The notes under the pieces were generated by a model. It saw only the letters and a program-made list of their open reading frames with translations. It was not told the origin of the DNA and searched no databases. Positions 35,728 through 45,841 of a stretch of 64,000 bases of DNA are shown here, one piece after another. The position numbers and the translations under genes were made by a program. Position 1 is the stretch's first letter. Every line of letters starts with the position of its first letter. The stretch spans positions 744,001-808,000 of the forward strand of contig NZ_JACAVQ010000001.1 of NCBI RefSeq assembly GCF_015354615.1. Direction: 5' to 3'. The stretch is from Aliidiomarina indica. GTDB lineage: Bacteria; Pseudomonadota; Gammaproteobacteria; Enterobacterales; Alteromonadaceae.

Positions 35728-38526
35728 TTAAATACTGAGTGCTTCGTGCACGAGTTTTTCTTGTTGTTCCTTATGCACGGATGCATATCCCACTGCCGGC
35801 GATGCTGATGCCGGGCGACCTGCATAGGTCAATTTCGCACCGTCCGGAATCGCCGCGTGAAAGTGGTGCTGGCTGCAATACCAAGCGCCTTGGTTTTGCG
35901 GCTCTTCCTGACACCAGACAAACTCTTTCACGTGCTGATATTCCTTCAGCACTTCGGCCATTTCTTCGTGAGGGAACGGATACAACTGCTCAATACGAAT
36001 TATCGCTACGTTATCCATTTCTTGCTCGCGGCGCGCCGAAAGCAAATCGTAGTAGACTTTACCACTACAGAACACCACGCGTTTTACTTTTTTCGGATTA
36101 ATCTTATCGATTTCTCCGATGACATTATGGAACTTGGCTTCTGCCAACTCTTCAAGGGTAGAAACTGCATCCGCATGTCGCAACAATGATTTCGGCGTCA
36201 TCACAATCAGTGGCCGACGAACGGGCCGTAATTGTTGGCGACGAATCATATTAAATACCTGTGCCGGTGTACTAGGAATACAGACCGACCAGTTATGGTC
36301 TGCAGACAACTGCAAGAAACGCTCTAAGCGTGCCGAGCTATGTTCTGGCCCCTGCCCTTCGTAACCATGTGGCAACAACAGGGTTAATCCGCACAAACGG
36401 CCCCATTTTTGCTCACCGGAACTTAAGAATTGGTCGATAACCACTTGCGCACCGTTGGCGAAATCACCAAACTGCGCTTCCCAAATCACCATGGTGTTCG
36501 GCTCTGCTGTGGCATAACCGTATTCAAATGCCATGACGGCTTCTTCTGACAAGACCGAATCGTAAATTTCGATCGGCGCCTGTTTTTCATCAATTTTGGT
36601 GAGTGGCAGGAAGGTTGCCGCATCTTTTTGGTTATGCAGCACCGCATGACGATGGAAGAAGGTGCCACGCCCACAATCTTGTCCGGTGATACGAATGCGA
36701 TAACCGTGCTTCACCAAAGACGCGTACGCTAAGGTTTCTGCCATTCCCCAATCAAGAGAACGTTCGCCTTTAGTCATCTTCACGCGTTCTTCATATACTT
36801 TGGCCACGCGCGCGTTCAGCTTAAATCCCTGTGGAATTGCCGTGAGCTTTTCACCCAAATCCTGCAGTTCTTTCACCGAAATAGACGCGTTGTACTCAAC
36901 ATCCCAATCTTTATCAATATAGGGCGACCAATCTACCGAGTGCGCCGTCATCGGACGCCACTCGTCCACAACGCAGTCACCTTTATCGAGGGCATCTCGA
37001 TAATCTGCTACCAGCGATTTGACGGTATCTTCATCAACCACGCCTTCATCAATTAAGCGCTTCGCGTAAATTTCCCGCGGCACTGGATGCTTTTTGATTT
37101 TTTGGTACATCAACGGCTGCGTTGCGTTCGGTTCATCGGCCTCGTTATGGCCGTGGCGGCGATAACATACCAGATCAATCACTACATCACGCTTGAAGGT
37201 ATTGCGATAGTCAACGGCCAACTGGGCCACAAACAATACTGCTTCCGGATCGTCGGCATTAACATGGAAGATAGGTGCCTGCACCATTTTTGCGATATCG
37301 GTACAGTACTGCGTCGAACGCGCATCTTCCTGCTTTGATGTGGTGAAACCAACTTGGTTATTGACCACGACGCGAACGCTACCACCCACACCAAAGGCGC
37401 GAGTCTTCGACAAGTTAAAGGTTTCTTGGACCACACCTTGGCCGGCAATCGCGGCATCACCATGAATGGTAATCGGCAACGCTTTACTACCGTCTTTACA
37501 GCCTCGGCGATCCATACGCGCGCGCACCGAGCCCATGACTACAGGGTTAACGATCTCAAGGTGTGATGGGTTAAACGCGAGGGCTAAGTGAACGTTACCG
37601 CCTTCGGTTTCAAAATCGGAACTAAAGCCCATGTGATATTTCACATCACCTGCTTTATCCGTGGTGTTCTTCCCAGCAAACTCGTCAAATAACTCTTGCG
37701 GATGTTTACCGAGCACGTTGATTAATAGATTCAGGCGACCACGGTGAGCCATGCCGATAACCACTTCTTTGGCACCTTGGCTTCCTGCCCGGCGAATCAA
37801 AGATTTCATCAAAGGTACGAGAGCGTCGCCCCCTTCCAGTGAAAATCGTTTCGCACCAGGAAACTTCGAGCCTAAATATTTTTCTAGACCATCGGCGGCA
37901 ACCAGCTCTTTCAGCATGCGTTTACGGTCTTCTGCACCAAATTTAGGCTGGCCTAATTGGGATTCTAAACGCTGTTGAATCCACCGCTTTTCATCGGTAG
38001 ACACAATATGCATATACTCGGCACCAATAGAACCACAGTAAATGGCATCCAGTGCTTTATGTATGTCGCTGAGTTTCGCGGTTTCTTTGCCGATCACAAG
38101 TGAGCCTACGTTAAACTCAAGGCCCATATCCTCTTTGCTTAAACCGTGGAACTCAGGGTCGAGATCAGGCACCGTCTCTTGCTTCCATAAACCAAGCGGG
38201 TCAAGTGAAGCATGTTGGTGACCGCGGAAGCGGTAGGCGTTGATGAGCTGAAGCACGCGAACTTGCTTTTCAGCAAGCTCTGAATTTAAGGAGCCGGAAC
38301 CGGCTTGCTTCAGTTTATGTTTGGCAGCTTCTCGAAACTGTTCGCGAATTTCGCTGTGTTTAACATCGAGCGCGCCTTTCGGCAGGCTATCAAACACCTC
38401 GCGCCAATCGGCTGGAACAGCAGTTGGGTCGTCGAGATAAAGCTCAAACAGCTCTTCGATGTAAGCTGCGTTTCCTCCCGCAAATGGAGAGGACTCAATC
38501 CAGGCTTGCATTGCGCCTTCTTGCAT
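35728..38526 (-). CDS. sucA: 2-oxoglutarate dehydrogenase E1 component
   Basis: The 932-residue thiamine-diphosphate enzyme has an N-terminal SucB-binding region (NAAYIEELFELYLDDP). The ThDP motif is HGDAAIAGQGVVQE with downstream VNNQVGFTT, and the C-terminal half has RHAVLHNQ. It decarboxylates 2-oxoglutarate and succinylates the lipoyl groups of SucB. The frame begins at a GTG (38541), but AGGA is six bases before the ATG at 38526. It heads sucABCD. sdhB lies upstream beyond a terminator-like hairpin. Confidence 0.97.
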   Translation of the reverse strand: MQEGAMQAWIESSPFAGGNAAYIEELFELYLDDPTAVPADWREVFDSLPKGALDVKHSEIREQFREAAKHKLKQAGSGSLNSELAEKQVRVLQLINAYRFRGHQHASLDPLGLWKQETVPDLDPEFHGLSKEDMGLEFNVGSLVIGKETAKLSDIHKALDAIYCGSIGAEYMHIVSTDEKRWIQQRLESQLGQPKFGAEDRKRMLKELVAADGLEKYLGSKFPGAKRFSLEGGDALVPLMKSLIRRAGSQGAKEVVIGMAHRGRLNLLINVLGKHPQELFDEFAGKNTTDKAGDVKYHMGFSSDFETEGGNVHLALAFNPSHLEIVNPVVMGSVRARMDRRGCKDGSKALPITIHGDAAIAGQGVVQETFNLSKTRAFGVGGSVRVVVNNQVGFTTSKQEDARSTQYCTDIAKMVQAPIFHVNADDPEAVLFVAQLAVDYRNTFKRDVVIDLVCYRRHGHNEADEPNATQPLMYQKIKKHPVPREIYAKRLIDEGVVDEDTVKSLVADYRDALDKGDCVVDEWRPMTAHSVDWSPYIDKDWDVEYNASISVKELQDLGEKLTAIPQGFKLNARVAKVYEERVKMTKGERSLDWGMAETLAYASLVKHGYRIRITGQDCGRGTFFHRHAVLHNQKDAATFLPLTKIDEKQAPIEIYDSVLSEEAVMAFEYGYATAEPNTMVIWEAQFGDFANGAQVVIDQFLSSGEQKWGRLCGLTLLLPHGYEGQGPEHSSARLERFLQLSADHNWSVCIPSTPAQVFNMIRRQQLRPVRRPLIVMTPKSLLRHADAVSTLEELAEAKFHNVIGEIDKINPKKVKRVVFCSGKVYYDLLSARREQEMDNVAIIRIEQLYPFPHEEMAEVLKEYQHVKEFVWCQEEPQNQGAWYCSQHHFHAAIPDGAKLTYAGRPASASPAVGYASVHKEQQEKLVHEALSI

Positions 38527-38593
38527 TGCTTTTCCTTTCACTGGTTCGGACTGCGAAAAACAGCAGGCACGCGTTAATGGTTAGCGTCTATTT

Positions 38594-38629
38594 TTAAAAA
38601 AATAGCCATCCGTAGCGGGATGGCTATTT
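38594..38629 (-). terminator. Terminator or attenuator between sdhB and sucA
   Basis: On the leftward strand AAATAGCCATCC / GGATGGCTATTT forms a 12-bp stem with a six-base loop followed by a run of T. It begins about 43 bases after the sdhB stop and 68 bases before the sucA ATG. It should end most sdh transcription, letting sucA depend on read-through or its own promoter. Confidence 0.88.
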
Positions 38630-38671
38630 GTACAACTAAAACAATACTATATCAGAAACCGCCTGTTTTCG

Positions 38672-39388
38672 CTAAACAGCGCGGCTCAACAGCATCGACT
38701 TGATGTGACCAATAGCCTTCGTTGGATTTAATCCTTTTGGACAAACGCTGACGCAATTCATGATGCCGTGGCACCGGAACACGCTAAACGCATCGTCCAG
38801 ATCATCCAAACGTTCTTCGGTTGCCGTATCGCGGCTATCCGCCAAGAAACGGTACGCGTGCAGTAAGCCTGCTGGACCGACAAACTTGTCTGGATTCCAC
38901 CAAAACGAAGGGCACGAGGTTGAACAGCACGCACACAAGATACACTCGTACAAGCCGTCGAGCTTGGCCCGATCTTCTGGGCTTTGCAAACGCTCACGGG
39001 CAGGTGGCGTTTTATCATCATTGATCAAAAACGGCTTCACTTTTTCGTATTGCTTATAGAACTGAGTCATGTCGACGATAAGGTCGCGCATAACTGGCAA
39101 TCCAGGCAGGGGACGAATCACAACTTTGTTCGACTTCAACGACGACAAGTTAGTAATACAAGCTAATCCGTTTTTACCGTTCATATTCAAGCCATCCGAA
39201 CCACAAACCCCTTCCCGGCATGAACGACGGAAGGATAAGCTCGGATCCTGCTCTTCTTTAATTTTGATCAGCGCTTCCAGCACCATGAGATCCTGGTTAT
39301 CTTCCAGTTCCAGCGTGTAGTCCTGCATCCGCGGCTTGGTATCTACGTCTGGATTGTAGCGATAGATCGAAAACGTTAATTTTTTCAT
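38672..39388 (-). CDS. sdhB: Succinate dehydrogenase iron-sulfur subunit
   Basis: The 238-residue subunit has the 2Fe-2S cysteines in SCREGVCGSDGLNMNG and the downstream GLACIT. The 4Fe-4S motif is CILCACCSTSCPSFWW and the last cluster is in CHGIMNCVSVCPKGLNP. It passes electrons from SdhA flavin to quinone in the inner membrane. It is 12 bases after sdhA and is the last gene of sdhCDAB. Confidence 0.98.
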   Translation of the reverse strand: MKKLTFSIYRYNPDVDTKPRMQDYTLELEDNQDLMVLEALIKIKEEQDPSLSFRRSCREGVCGSDGLNMNGKNGLACITNLSSLKSNKVVIRPLPGLPVMRDLIVDMTQFYKQYEKVKPFLINDDKTPPARERLQSPEDRAKLDGLYECILCACCSTSCPSFWWNPDKFVGPAGLLHAYRFLADSRDTATEERLDDLDDAFSVFRCHGIMNCVSVCPKGLNPTKAIGHIKSMLLSRAV

Positions 39389-39400
39389 CCTACAAACCCC

Positions 39401-41170
39401 TTAATACGTCCGCGCTTTCGGCGGGAACGCCTCGCGCAATTTAGGTGCCATGTTAACCGTACGTGTCGTCATGCTTTCGTCTACTGGACGATACACGGTA
39501 TGACACAGCCAGTTATCATCGTCCCGCTCTGGATAGTCAGCACGGCTATGAGCGCCGCGGCTTTCCTTACGGAAGCTTGCAGAAACCGCCGTTGAGTAAG
39601 CCGTTTCCATCAGGTTATCGAGCTCAAGACACTCAATACGTGCGGTATTGAAATCTTTACTGGTATCGTCAAGACGTGCATGATTCAGGCGCTCACGAAT
39701 TTCACGTAACTCACCTAAGCCCTGCTCCATCGCTTCGCCTTCCCGGAAAACCGAGAAATTCAGCTGCATGCATTTCTGCAGGTCTTTACGAATTTGATAC
39801 GGGTCTTCGCCTTTCGGCGTTTCATTCCAACGATTAACGCGTGCTAATGCCGCATCGACATCGCTACTGCTTGCTGCACGCGATTCTGCCGTAGCAGCCA
39901 AGGCTTCGCCTAAGTGCAAGCCTGTTGCCCGACCAAAGACCACCAAATCGAGTAATGAATTACCCCCTAAGCGGTTGGCACCATGCACGGATACACAGGC
40001 GATTTCGCCACAAGCGAATAAGCCTTGAATCGGTTGCACGTTCCCTTTGCTGTCGACTTGCAGACACTGACCGTTTACGTCAGTTGGGATACCACCCATC
40101 ATATAATGACAGGTTGGAATAACTGGAATTGGCTCTTCTGCTGGATCTACGTGGGCAAAGGTTTTGGCCAAATCGCACACGCCAGGTAAGCGAGATTCTA
40201 ACGTTTCGCGCCCCAAATGGTCTAGCTTCAGCTTAATGTGGGTACCCCAAGGGCCTTCGCAACCACGACCTTCGCGAATTTCGGTCATCATGGCACGGGC
40301 CACAACATCACGACCCGCAAGATCTTTTGCGTTCGGCGCGTAGCGCTCCATAAAGCGTTCGCCGTCTTTGTTCAGTAGATATCCACCTTCACCACGACAG
40401 CCTTCGGTTACCAATGAACCAGCGCCGGCAATGCCGGTTGGGTGGAATTGCCACATTTCCATATCTTGCACAGGCACGCCTGCACGTAATGCCATACCCA
40501 CGCCGTCACCGGTATTAATGTGCGCGTTCGTGGTTGAAGCGTAAATACGCCCGGCGCCACCGGTTGCTAGCACAACGGCCTTGGCGCGAATGTGATAAAT
40601 CTCACCGGTTTCAATTTCCAGTGCAGTCACACCAGTAACCACGCCGTCTTGGTTTTTCACCAAATCAAGCGCATACCACTCTGATAACACGGTGGTCTTG
40701 TTTTTTACGTTTTGCTGATACAAAAGGTGCAATAAAGCGTGACCGGTACGGTCGGCCGCGGCAGCAGTACGCGCCGCTTGCTCGCCACCGAAATTCTTGG
40801 ACTGACCGCCAAATGGACGTTGATAAACTTTACCATTCTCAAAACGAGAGAAAGGTAAACCCATATTTTCCAACTCTAAAATGGCTTCTGGTCCGGTTTT
40901 ACACATATATTCAATCGCGTCTTGGTCACCGATGTAGTCGGAACCCTTGACCGTATCAAACATGTGCCATTCCCAGTTATCTTCGTGGGCATTGCCTAAC
41001 GCAACGGTAATACCGCCCTGTGCCGATACCGTGTGTGAACGGGTTGGGAATACTTTCGACATAAGCGCACAGCTCATGCCGTTTTCAGAAATTTGTAATG
41101 CTGCTCGCATACCCGCGCCGCCGGCGCCGATAACAACTGCATCAAATTGTAATTCTTTTATGTTGCTCAC
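39401..41170 (-). CDS. sdhA: Succinate dehydrogenase flavoprotein subunit
   Basis: The 589-residue subunit has the FAD motif [13 protein letters not shown] and the covalent-flavin histidine in [12 protein letters not shown]. The substrate-site motifs are [20 protein letters not shown] and the C-terminal [15 protein letters not shown]. The start is GTG, directly after the sdhD stop codon with no gap, with GGGG seven bases upstream. This implies strict coupling to sdhD translation. Confidence 0.97.
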   Translation of the reverse strand: MSNIKELQFDAVVIGAGGAGMRAALQISENGMSCALMSKVFPTRSHTVSAQGGITVALGNAHEDNWEWHMFDTVKGSDYIGDQDAIEYMCKTGPEAILELENMGLPFSRFENGKVYQRPFGGQSKNFGGEQAARTAAAADRTGHALLHLLYQQNVKNKTTVLSEWYALDLVKNQDGVVTGVTALEIETGEIYHIRAKAVVLATGGAGRIYASTTNAHINTGDGVGMALRAGVPVQDMEMWQFHPTGIAGAGSLVTEGCRGEGGYLLNKDGERFMERYAPNAKDLAGRDVVARAMMTEIREGRGCEGPWGTHIKLKLDHLGRETLESRLPGVCDLAKTFAHVDPAEEPIPVIPTCHYMMGGIPTDVNGQCLQVDSKGNVQPIQGLFACGEIACVSVHGANRLGGNSLLDLVVFGRATGLHLGEALAATAESRAASSSDVDAALARVNRWNETPKGEDPYQIRKDLQKCMQLNFSVFREGEAMEQGLGELREIRERLNHARLDDTSKDFNTARIECLELDNLMETAYSTAVSASFRKESRGAHSRADYPERDDDNWLCHTVYRPVDESMTTRTVNMAPKLREAFPPKARTY

Positions 41171-41518
41171 TTAGACACCCCACAATACAAATAAGCCGGT
41201 GAACCAGTAGACAATGAGTGCTAGCACCACTACATATTGAATGAGGCCGCGTAATAACGCGCCTTTAACGTAGTCGGTCAGCACTTGCCAGATTCCAATC
41301 CACGCGTGGATTAGGAGTCCCGTCAGAGCTAACAACGTATAAACTTTCACGCCAACGTGGCCAAAAAAGCCAACCCAAGTTTCATAGCTTAGGCCTGGAT
41401 TGCACACTAACCAAGCAATCATGAACACTGCATAAGACGCGAGAACCAGCGCACTAGCGCGCAGCAGAATAAAGTCGTGCGTTCCGCTACGACCAAAAGT
41501 AGAAGCAATATTTACCAT
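41171..41518 (-). CDS. sdhD: Succinate dehydrogenase membrane anchor subunit SdhD
   Basis: The 115-residue protein has three membrane helices. The heme-ligand histidine lies in LTGLLIHAWIGIWQVLTDYV and a conserved C-terminal helix ends VYWFTGLFVLWGV. The ATG at 41518 has AGGGA seven bases upstream and overlaps the sdhC stop by seven bases; an upstream TTG (41524) is less likely. Together with SdhC it binds heme b and ubiquinone. Confidence 0.94.
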   Translation of the reverse strand: MVNIASTFGRSGTHDFILLRASALVLASYAVFMIAWLVCNPGLSYETWVGFFGHVGVKVYTLLALTGLLIHAWIGIWQVLTDYVKGALLRGLIQYVVVLALIVYWFTGLFVLWGV

Positions 41519-41886
41519 AACCAAATCCCTGCTAGTACGGAGAGAACAACGGCCAGGATAACGGTCACCACGGCACTCGTGTTGCCCGAATCAAGCTCTT
41601 CCCAAAATCCAAGGTCCATCACCATGTGGCGTAAACCAGCCAATATATGGTAGCCAAGCGCTGTCATGAAACCCCAAATCACGAATTTAATCACCGGATT
41701 TGCAAGCACGTTTTGCGCCTGAACGAACCCTTCATAGGAACGCAGTGAAATAGCTAAAAGCCAGACAAGAAGCCCGACGAGAACCAACATAATAACACCC
41801 GACACGCGGTGCAAAATGGAGGCGATTGCAGAAGGTGGAAAGCTGATTGTGGTCAGCTCCAGGTTAACAGGTCTTTGTTTTTTCAC
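41512..41886 (-). CDS. sdhC: Succinate dehydrogenase cytochrome b556 subunit SdhC
   Basis: The start region KKQRPVNLELTTI aligns with E. coli SdhC, so I place the start at the GTG at 41886 with AAGG upstream. A longer frame reaches a GTG at 41943. The 124-residue form has three membrane helices, the quinone-site motif ASILHRVSGVI and the heme motif GLRHMVMDLG. It is the first gene of sdhCDAB, divergent from gltA. Confidence 0.92.
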   Translation of the reverse strand: MKKQRPVNLELTTISFPPSAIASILHRVSGVIMLVLVGLLVWLLAISLRSYEGFVQAQNVLANPVIKFVIWGFMTALGYHILAGLRHMVMDLGFWEELDSGNTSAVVTVILAVVLSVLAGIWLW

Positions 41887-42116
41887 AACTGTTGCCTTAT
41901 CTGAAAACGCTGTTGAAATCAGTGCGCCAAGTATATCGGGCACGGTTTACAATTACAATTACTGACATGCGCAAAATACGGTTCAAATCCTAAGTCAGTA
42001 AATTAGGTTATATCCCTGTAATAATGTGGCTTCGATTTCTGTCGGAAGTATAACAATTAGACTAAAGTAGTAGCGGAAAAGTAGTAGTCATCCAATCGCC
42101 TACCGTTTACGTTAAA

Positions 42117-42146
42117 TTGACAGATCACCCCAAGATCAAGTACAAA
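42117..42146 (+). promoter_or_regulatory. Candidate gltA promoter
   Basis: A consensus TTGACA (42117-42122) and TACAAA (42141-42146) are separated by 18 bases, giving a start near 42153 and a leader of about 40 bases before the gltA ATG. TTTACGTTAA directly precedes the -35 element. Confidence 0.5.
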
Positions 42147-42193
42147 TAGCCCACTTTTTTGACCGATGACGCACAGAAGACAAGGAGATTTCC

Positions 42194-43474
42194 ATGGCTG
42201 AGCGTAAAGCCACTATTCAAATTGATGGCAAGAGTATCGAGCTGCCGGTGCTTTCAGGCACCGCCGGTCACGATGTAATTGATGTACGGACCTTAGGCAA
42301 GCACGGCTACTTCACGTTCGACCCAGGCTTCCTCGCTACTGGCTCTTGTGAGTCTAAAATTACCTATATTGATGGTGAGAACGGTGTGCTTTTGCACCGC
42401 GGCTATCCGATTGAGCAATTAGCAACCGAAGCGGACTACCTTGAAGTTTGTTATATGCTGATTCACGGCGAAGCACCAAGCGCCGAAGCGTATCAAAAAT
42501 TTAAGCAAACCATTACCAAGCACACCATGGTTCATCAAGGTATTCATGAGTTCTTCGGTGGTTTCCGTCGCGATGCGCACCCTATGGCTATGCTCTGTGC
42601 GGTTACCGGCGCGCTTTCTTCGTTCTATCACGACGACTTAAATATTGCCGATCCGAAACAACGGGTACGCAGTGCCTATCGTTTGATCGCAAAAATGCCA
42701 ACGATTGCCGCCATGTGTTACAAGCACAACATGGGACAACCGTTTGTTTATCCGCAAAACAGTTTAAGTTTCTCTGAAAACTTCTTAAACATGATGTTCT
42801 CTGTGCCAGCGGAAGATTATGAAGTGCGTCCAGTGGTTGCCAAAGCCATGGATCGTATTTTTACCCTTCATGCTGATCACGAGCAAAACGCATCAACCTC
42901 AACGGTTCGTTTAGCGGGATCCTCCGGTGCCAATCCGTATGCGTGTATCGCTGCAGGTGTTGCATCATTGTGGGGCCCAGCGCATGGTGGCGCCAATGAA
43001 GCCTGTTTGAAAATGTTGGCGGAAATTGGTTCTGTTGATCGTATCCCTGAGTTTATTGAGAAAGCCAAAGATAAAAACGACCCATTCCGTCTGATGGGCT
43101 TTGGCCACCGGGTATACAAGAACTTCGATCCGCGTGCGAAAGTGATGCGTGATACCTGCCATGAAGTATTAAGTGAGCTTGAAATCAACGACCCATTGCT
43201 TGACGTGGCAATGGAACTTGAGCGCATTGCATTGGAAGACGAGTATTTCGTATCCAAGAAGCTGTACCCAAATGTTGATTTCTACTCGGGTATTATTCTG
43301 AAAGCGATTGGCATTCCAACCAACATGTTTACCGTGATTTTTGCATTGTCACGTACCGTCGGTTGGATCTCTCACTGGCACGAAATGCTCAGTGAAAGCA
43401 GCCAGAAGATCGGGCGTCCTCGCCAACTTTATACCGGTGAAGCGCAACGCGACTTCTCGCCGATTAAAAAGTAA
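42194..43474 (+). CDS. gltA: Citrate synthase
   Basis: The 426-residue enzyme is the type II hexameric form. It has the N-terminal domain [25 protein letters not shown] and HADHEQNAS. The catalytic histidine is in [10 protein letters not shown]-like [10 protein letters not shown], and the acid is in [21 protein letters not shown] is seven bases before the ATG. It condenses acetyl-CoA with oxaloacetate. Divergent from sdhCDAB, the classical gammaproteobacterial arrangement. NADH inhibition is expected for this type. Confidence 0.98.
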   Translation: MAERKATIQIDGKSIELPVLSGTAGHDVIDVRTLGKHGYFTFDPGFLATGSCESKITYIDGENGVLLHRGYPIEQLATEADYLEVCYMLIHGEAPSAEAYQKFKQTITKHTMVHQGIHEFFGGFRRDAHPMAMLCAVTGALSSFYHDDLNIADPKQRVRSAYRLIAKMPTIAAMCYKHNMGQPFVYPQNSLSFSENFLNMMFSVPAEDYEVRPVVAKAMDRIFTLHADHEQNASTSTVRLAGSSGANPYACIAAGVASLWGPAHGGANEACLKMLAEIGSVDRIPEFIEKAKDKNDPFRLMGFGHRVYKNFDPRAKVMRDTCHEVLSELEINDPLLDVAMELERIALEDEYFVSKKLYPNVDFYSGIILKAIGIPTNMFTVIFALSRTVGWISHWHEMLSESSQKIGRPRQLYTGEAQRDFSPIKK

Positions 43475-43498
43475 GCAGGTTCCAACACTAGAATACGA

Positions 43499-43535
43499 AA
43501 GCCGTCCAGAGCGTCATTCTCAGGGCGGCTTTTTT
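43499..43535 (+). terminator. Rho-independent terminator of gltA
   Basis: An AAGCCGTCC / GGGCGGCTT stem with a 15-base loop is followed by a run of T. It starts 25 bases after the gltA stop. Confidence 0.88.
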
Positions 43536-43634
43536 GTGGGTATTGTATTCAAAGAAGCGGAATGTCATGATGCCAACAGAAAAACAACACACTGTTTCGT
43601 AAACAACTTTTTCCAGCGCGCACTCTATTTATCT

Positions 43635-44498
43635 ATGGCCCTTATCTTACATCGCCCACTGCCCGTGATTACCGCACTTCAGGATGAAGGTTTGGATATT
43701 CGCTTCGCACCTAGCGAACGCGGCACGATAAAGCTTGGCTTCTTAAATTTAATGCCTGAAAAGGTCGTCGCCGAACGTCATTGGCTGCGATTGTTAGCGC
43801 AAACCGGGCTCAACATTGAAGTCCACCTTCTTCGTTTAAAGTCTTGGGTGTCTAAAACCACTTCAAAAGATCACATGGAGCGTTATTACGAGGACTGGGA
43901 TAGCCTGACTGACCTTGATGGTTTAATTATTACCGGCGCTCCTCTAGGCACCATGGATTATGAAGATGTGGGTTATTGGTATGAGCTCCGCGATATTCTT
44001 GATAGCGCCACATTAGACTACAACAGCGTGCTCTATCTGTGTTGGGCTGCAAACGCCGCCTTACATCATCATTACGGGATTCCTCGGGTACAACGAAGCC
44101 GAAAAATTAGCGGGGTTTATGAACACCGCATTATGCGCAAACATCCGATTACCGAGTCCATTCATCGAGAGGCACGCTTTCCCCACTCTCGCTATGCTGA
44201 AGCGCGACAAAATCAACTTTATGCCCATCCCGAACTTAGAGTGCTTGTCGACTCGCGCAAAGCAGGTGCGTTTGCCGCCATTGACCCCGTGCGTAAGCGC
44301 TTGTTTTTGCTCGGCCATCCAGAGTACGAAGCAGATACGCTGCACAACGAATTTGAGCGAGACAAGCAAAACAATCCGGATACACCCCCGCCGGAATTTT
44401 ATTACCAAGATGACCAGCCGGGGGTACTCCCTACGCCAGATTGGCAATCCCATGGGGTCGCCATTCTGCGTAATTGGATAAACCATTGGGTGGTTTAA
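43635..44498 (+). CDS. metA: Homoserine O-succinyltransferase (MetA family)
   Basis: The 287-residue enzyme belongs to the MetA (not MetX) family. The catalytic cysteine is C136 in LYLCWAANAAL and the His-Glu pair is H228/E230 in GHPEYE. The acyl-specificity position equals E. coli G111 and is a glycine (G105 in GAPLGT), which predicts succinyl-CoA rather than acetyl-CoA use. The open frame continues back through gltA, but homology begins at the ATG at 43635. It converges on metY with one base between stops. Confidence 0.92.
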   Translation: MALILHRPLPVITALQDEGLDIRFAPSERGTIKLGFLNLMPEKVVAERHWLRLLAQTGLNIEVHLLRLKSWVSKTTSKDHMERYYEDWDSLTDLDGLIITGAPLGTMDYEDVGYWYELRDILDSATLDYNSVLYLCWAANAALHHHYGIPRVQRSRKISGVYEHRIMRKHPITESIHREARFPHSRYAEARQNQLYAHPELRVLVDSRKAGAFAAIDPVRKRLFLLGHPEYEADTLHNEFERDKQNNPDTPPPEFYYQDDQPGVLPTPDWQSHGVAILRNWINHWVV

Positions 44499-44499
44499 A

Positions 44500-45795
44500 T
44501 CAGGAAGCCACTCGCAATTTCTGATGTGCGGCCGCAAGTGCCTGATCTAAATCAGCGATAAGATCATCGATATGTTCGATACCCACCGATAGCCGCACCA
44601 AATCTTCTGACACCCCTGCTTTGCCCAACTCAAGTGGCGATAGCTGACGATGAGTGGTCGACGCAGGATGACAGGCTAACGATTTGGCATCACCGATGTT
44701 AACCAGCCTTAAGAACAGTTGCAGTGCATCAATAAACTGTACTGCAGCCTCTTTCCCTCCATGAATGCCAAAGCTTAAAATGCCCGAGCCTTGTCCTTGG
44801 GTCACTCGCTGCGCCAGCCCATGATACTTATCACCGGGAAGCCCTGCATATTTAACCCAGGCCACATCGGGATGTTGCTGCAAGTACTCTGCAACCTTCA
44901 GTGCGTTTTCACAGTGGCGTTCCACCCGAAGCGACAAGGTTTCCAATCCCTGAAGAATGTTAAATGCACTTTGCGCCGATAATGCCGCCCCCGTGTTACG
45001 TAATGGAACGACCCGACAACGCCCAATAAAGGCAGCGGGACCAAGGGCTTCTGTGTACACCACACCGTGATAGGACGGATCCGGTGTATTTAATTGTGGG
45101 AAGCGCTCAGGCTGTGCCGCCCAATCAAACTTACCACTATCCACAATAAGCCCACCCACGGTTGTGCCATGCCCGCCAATATATTTCGTCAAGGAATGCA
45201 CAACAATGTCGGCACCTAGGTCAATCGGACGGCATAACACCGGTGTCGCCACGGTATTGTCGACCACTAGAGGAATACCATGGGCATGAGCAATATCAGC
45301 AAGGCGCGCGATATCAACGATATTGCCAGCGGGATTACCAATGGATTCACAGAAAAGAAGTTTAGTACGGTCATCGATTAGCGCCGTTAGCCCAGCAAAA
45401 TCGTCGGCGTCGGCAAAACGCACATCAATGCCTTGTTGCGGTAGGGTATGGGCAAACAAATTATAGGTACCCCCATACAACTGGCTAATACTGACAATGT
45501 TATCGCCGACACCGGCTATCGTTTGAATACTGTAATGAATCGCCGCCATGCCAGACGCCACCGCAAGCCCCGCAATTCCCCCCTCAATGGCCGCCAGACG
45601 CTCCTCAAGCACCGCGTTAGTTGGATTCATAATGCGCGAGTAGATATTCCCCTCCACCTTAAGGTCGAACAAATCAGCGCCATGCTGGGTATTTTCGAAA
45701 GTAAACGAGGTGGTTTGATAGATAGGGACAGCCGCCGCGCGCGTCGTCGCTTCGGCGCTATAGCCATGGTGTAAAGCTAGTGATTCGAGTCGCAT
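44500..45795 (-). CDS. metY: O-acylhomoserine sulfhydrylase (MetY type)
   Basis: The 431-residue PLP enzyme of the Cys/Met metabolism family has VPIYQTTSFTF and YSRIMNPTN, with the PLP lysine in SLTKYIGGHG. Length and the N-terminal ETLALHHGY-like start (SLALHHGYS) fit MetY, which makes homocysteine from acylhomoserine and sulfide. MetY usually takes O-acetylhomoserine, yet the neighbouring MetA looks succinyl-specific. GGAGG precedes the ATG, and MetJ boxes lie upstream. Confidence 0.87.
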   Translation of the reverse strand: MRLESLALHHGYSAEATTRAAAVPIYQTTSFTFENTQHGADLFDLKVEGNIYSRIMNPTNAVLEERLAAIEGGIAGLAVASGMAAIHYSIQTIAGVGDNIVSISQLYGGTYNLFAHTLPQQGIDVRFADADDFAGLTALIDDRTKLLFCESIGNPAGNIVDIARLADIAHAHGIPLVVDNTVATPVLCRPIDLGADIVVHSLTKYIGGHGTTVGGLIVDSGKFDWAAQPERFPQLNTPDPSYHGVVYTEALGPAAFIGRCRVVPLRNTGAALSAQSAFNILQGLETLSLRVERHCENALKVAEYLQQHPDVAWVKYAGLPGDKYHGLAQRVTQGQGSGILSFGIHGGKEAAVQFIDALQLFLRLVNIGDAKSLACHPASTTHRQLSPLELGKAGVSEDLVRLSVGIEHIDDLIADLDQALAAAHQKLRVAS

Positions 45796-45841
45796 GGGTC
45801 TTCCTCCAGAATAATTATCCGCAACACTTTTCTGGAATTCT

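Noticed and set aside
35239-35808. Plus-strand frame of 189 residues rich in Ser-Glu ([11 protein letters not shown])
   Set aside because: It is the antisense shadow of the sucB acidic linker repeat; the 18-bp period keeps several frames open. The minus strand carries the complete SucB.
43341-43634. 98-residue N-terminal extension of MetA overlapping gltA
   Set aside because: The frame is open back into gltA by chance and crosses the gltA terminator; MetA homology begins at the ATG at 43635.
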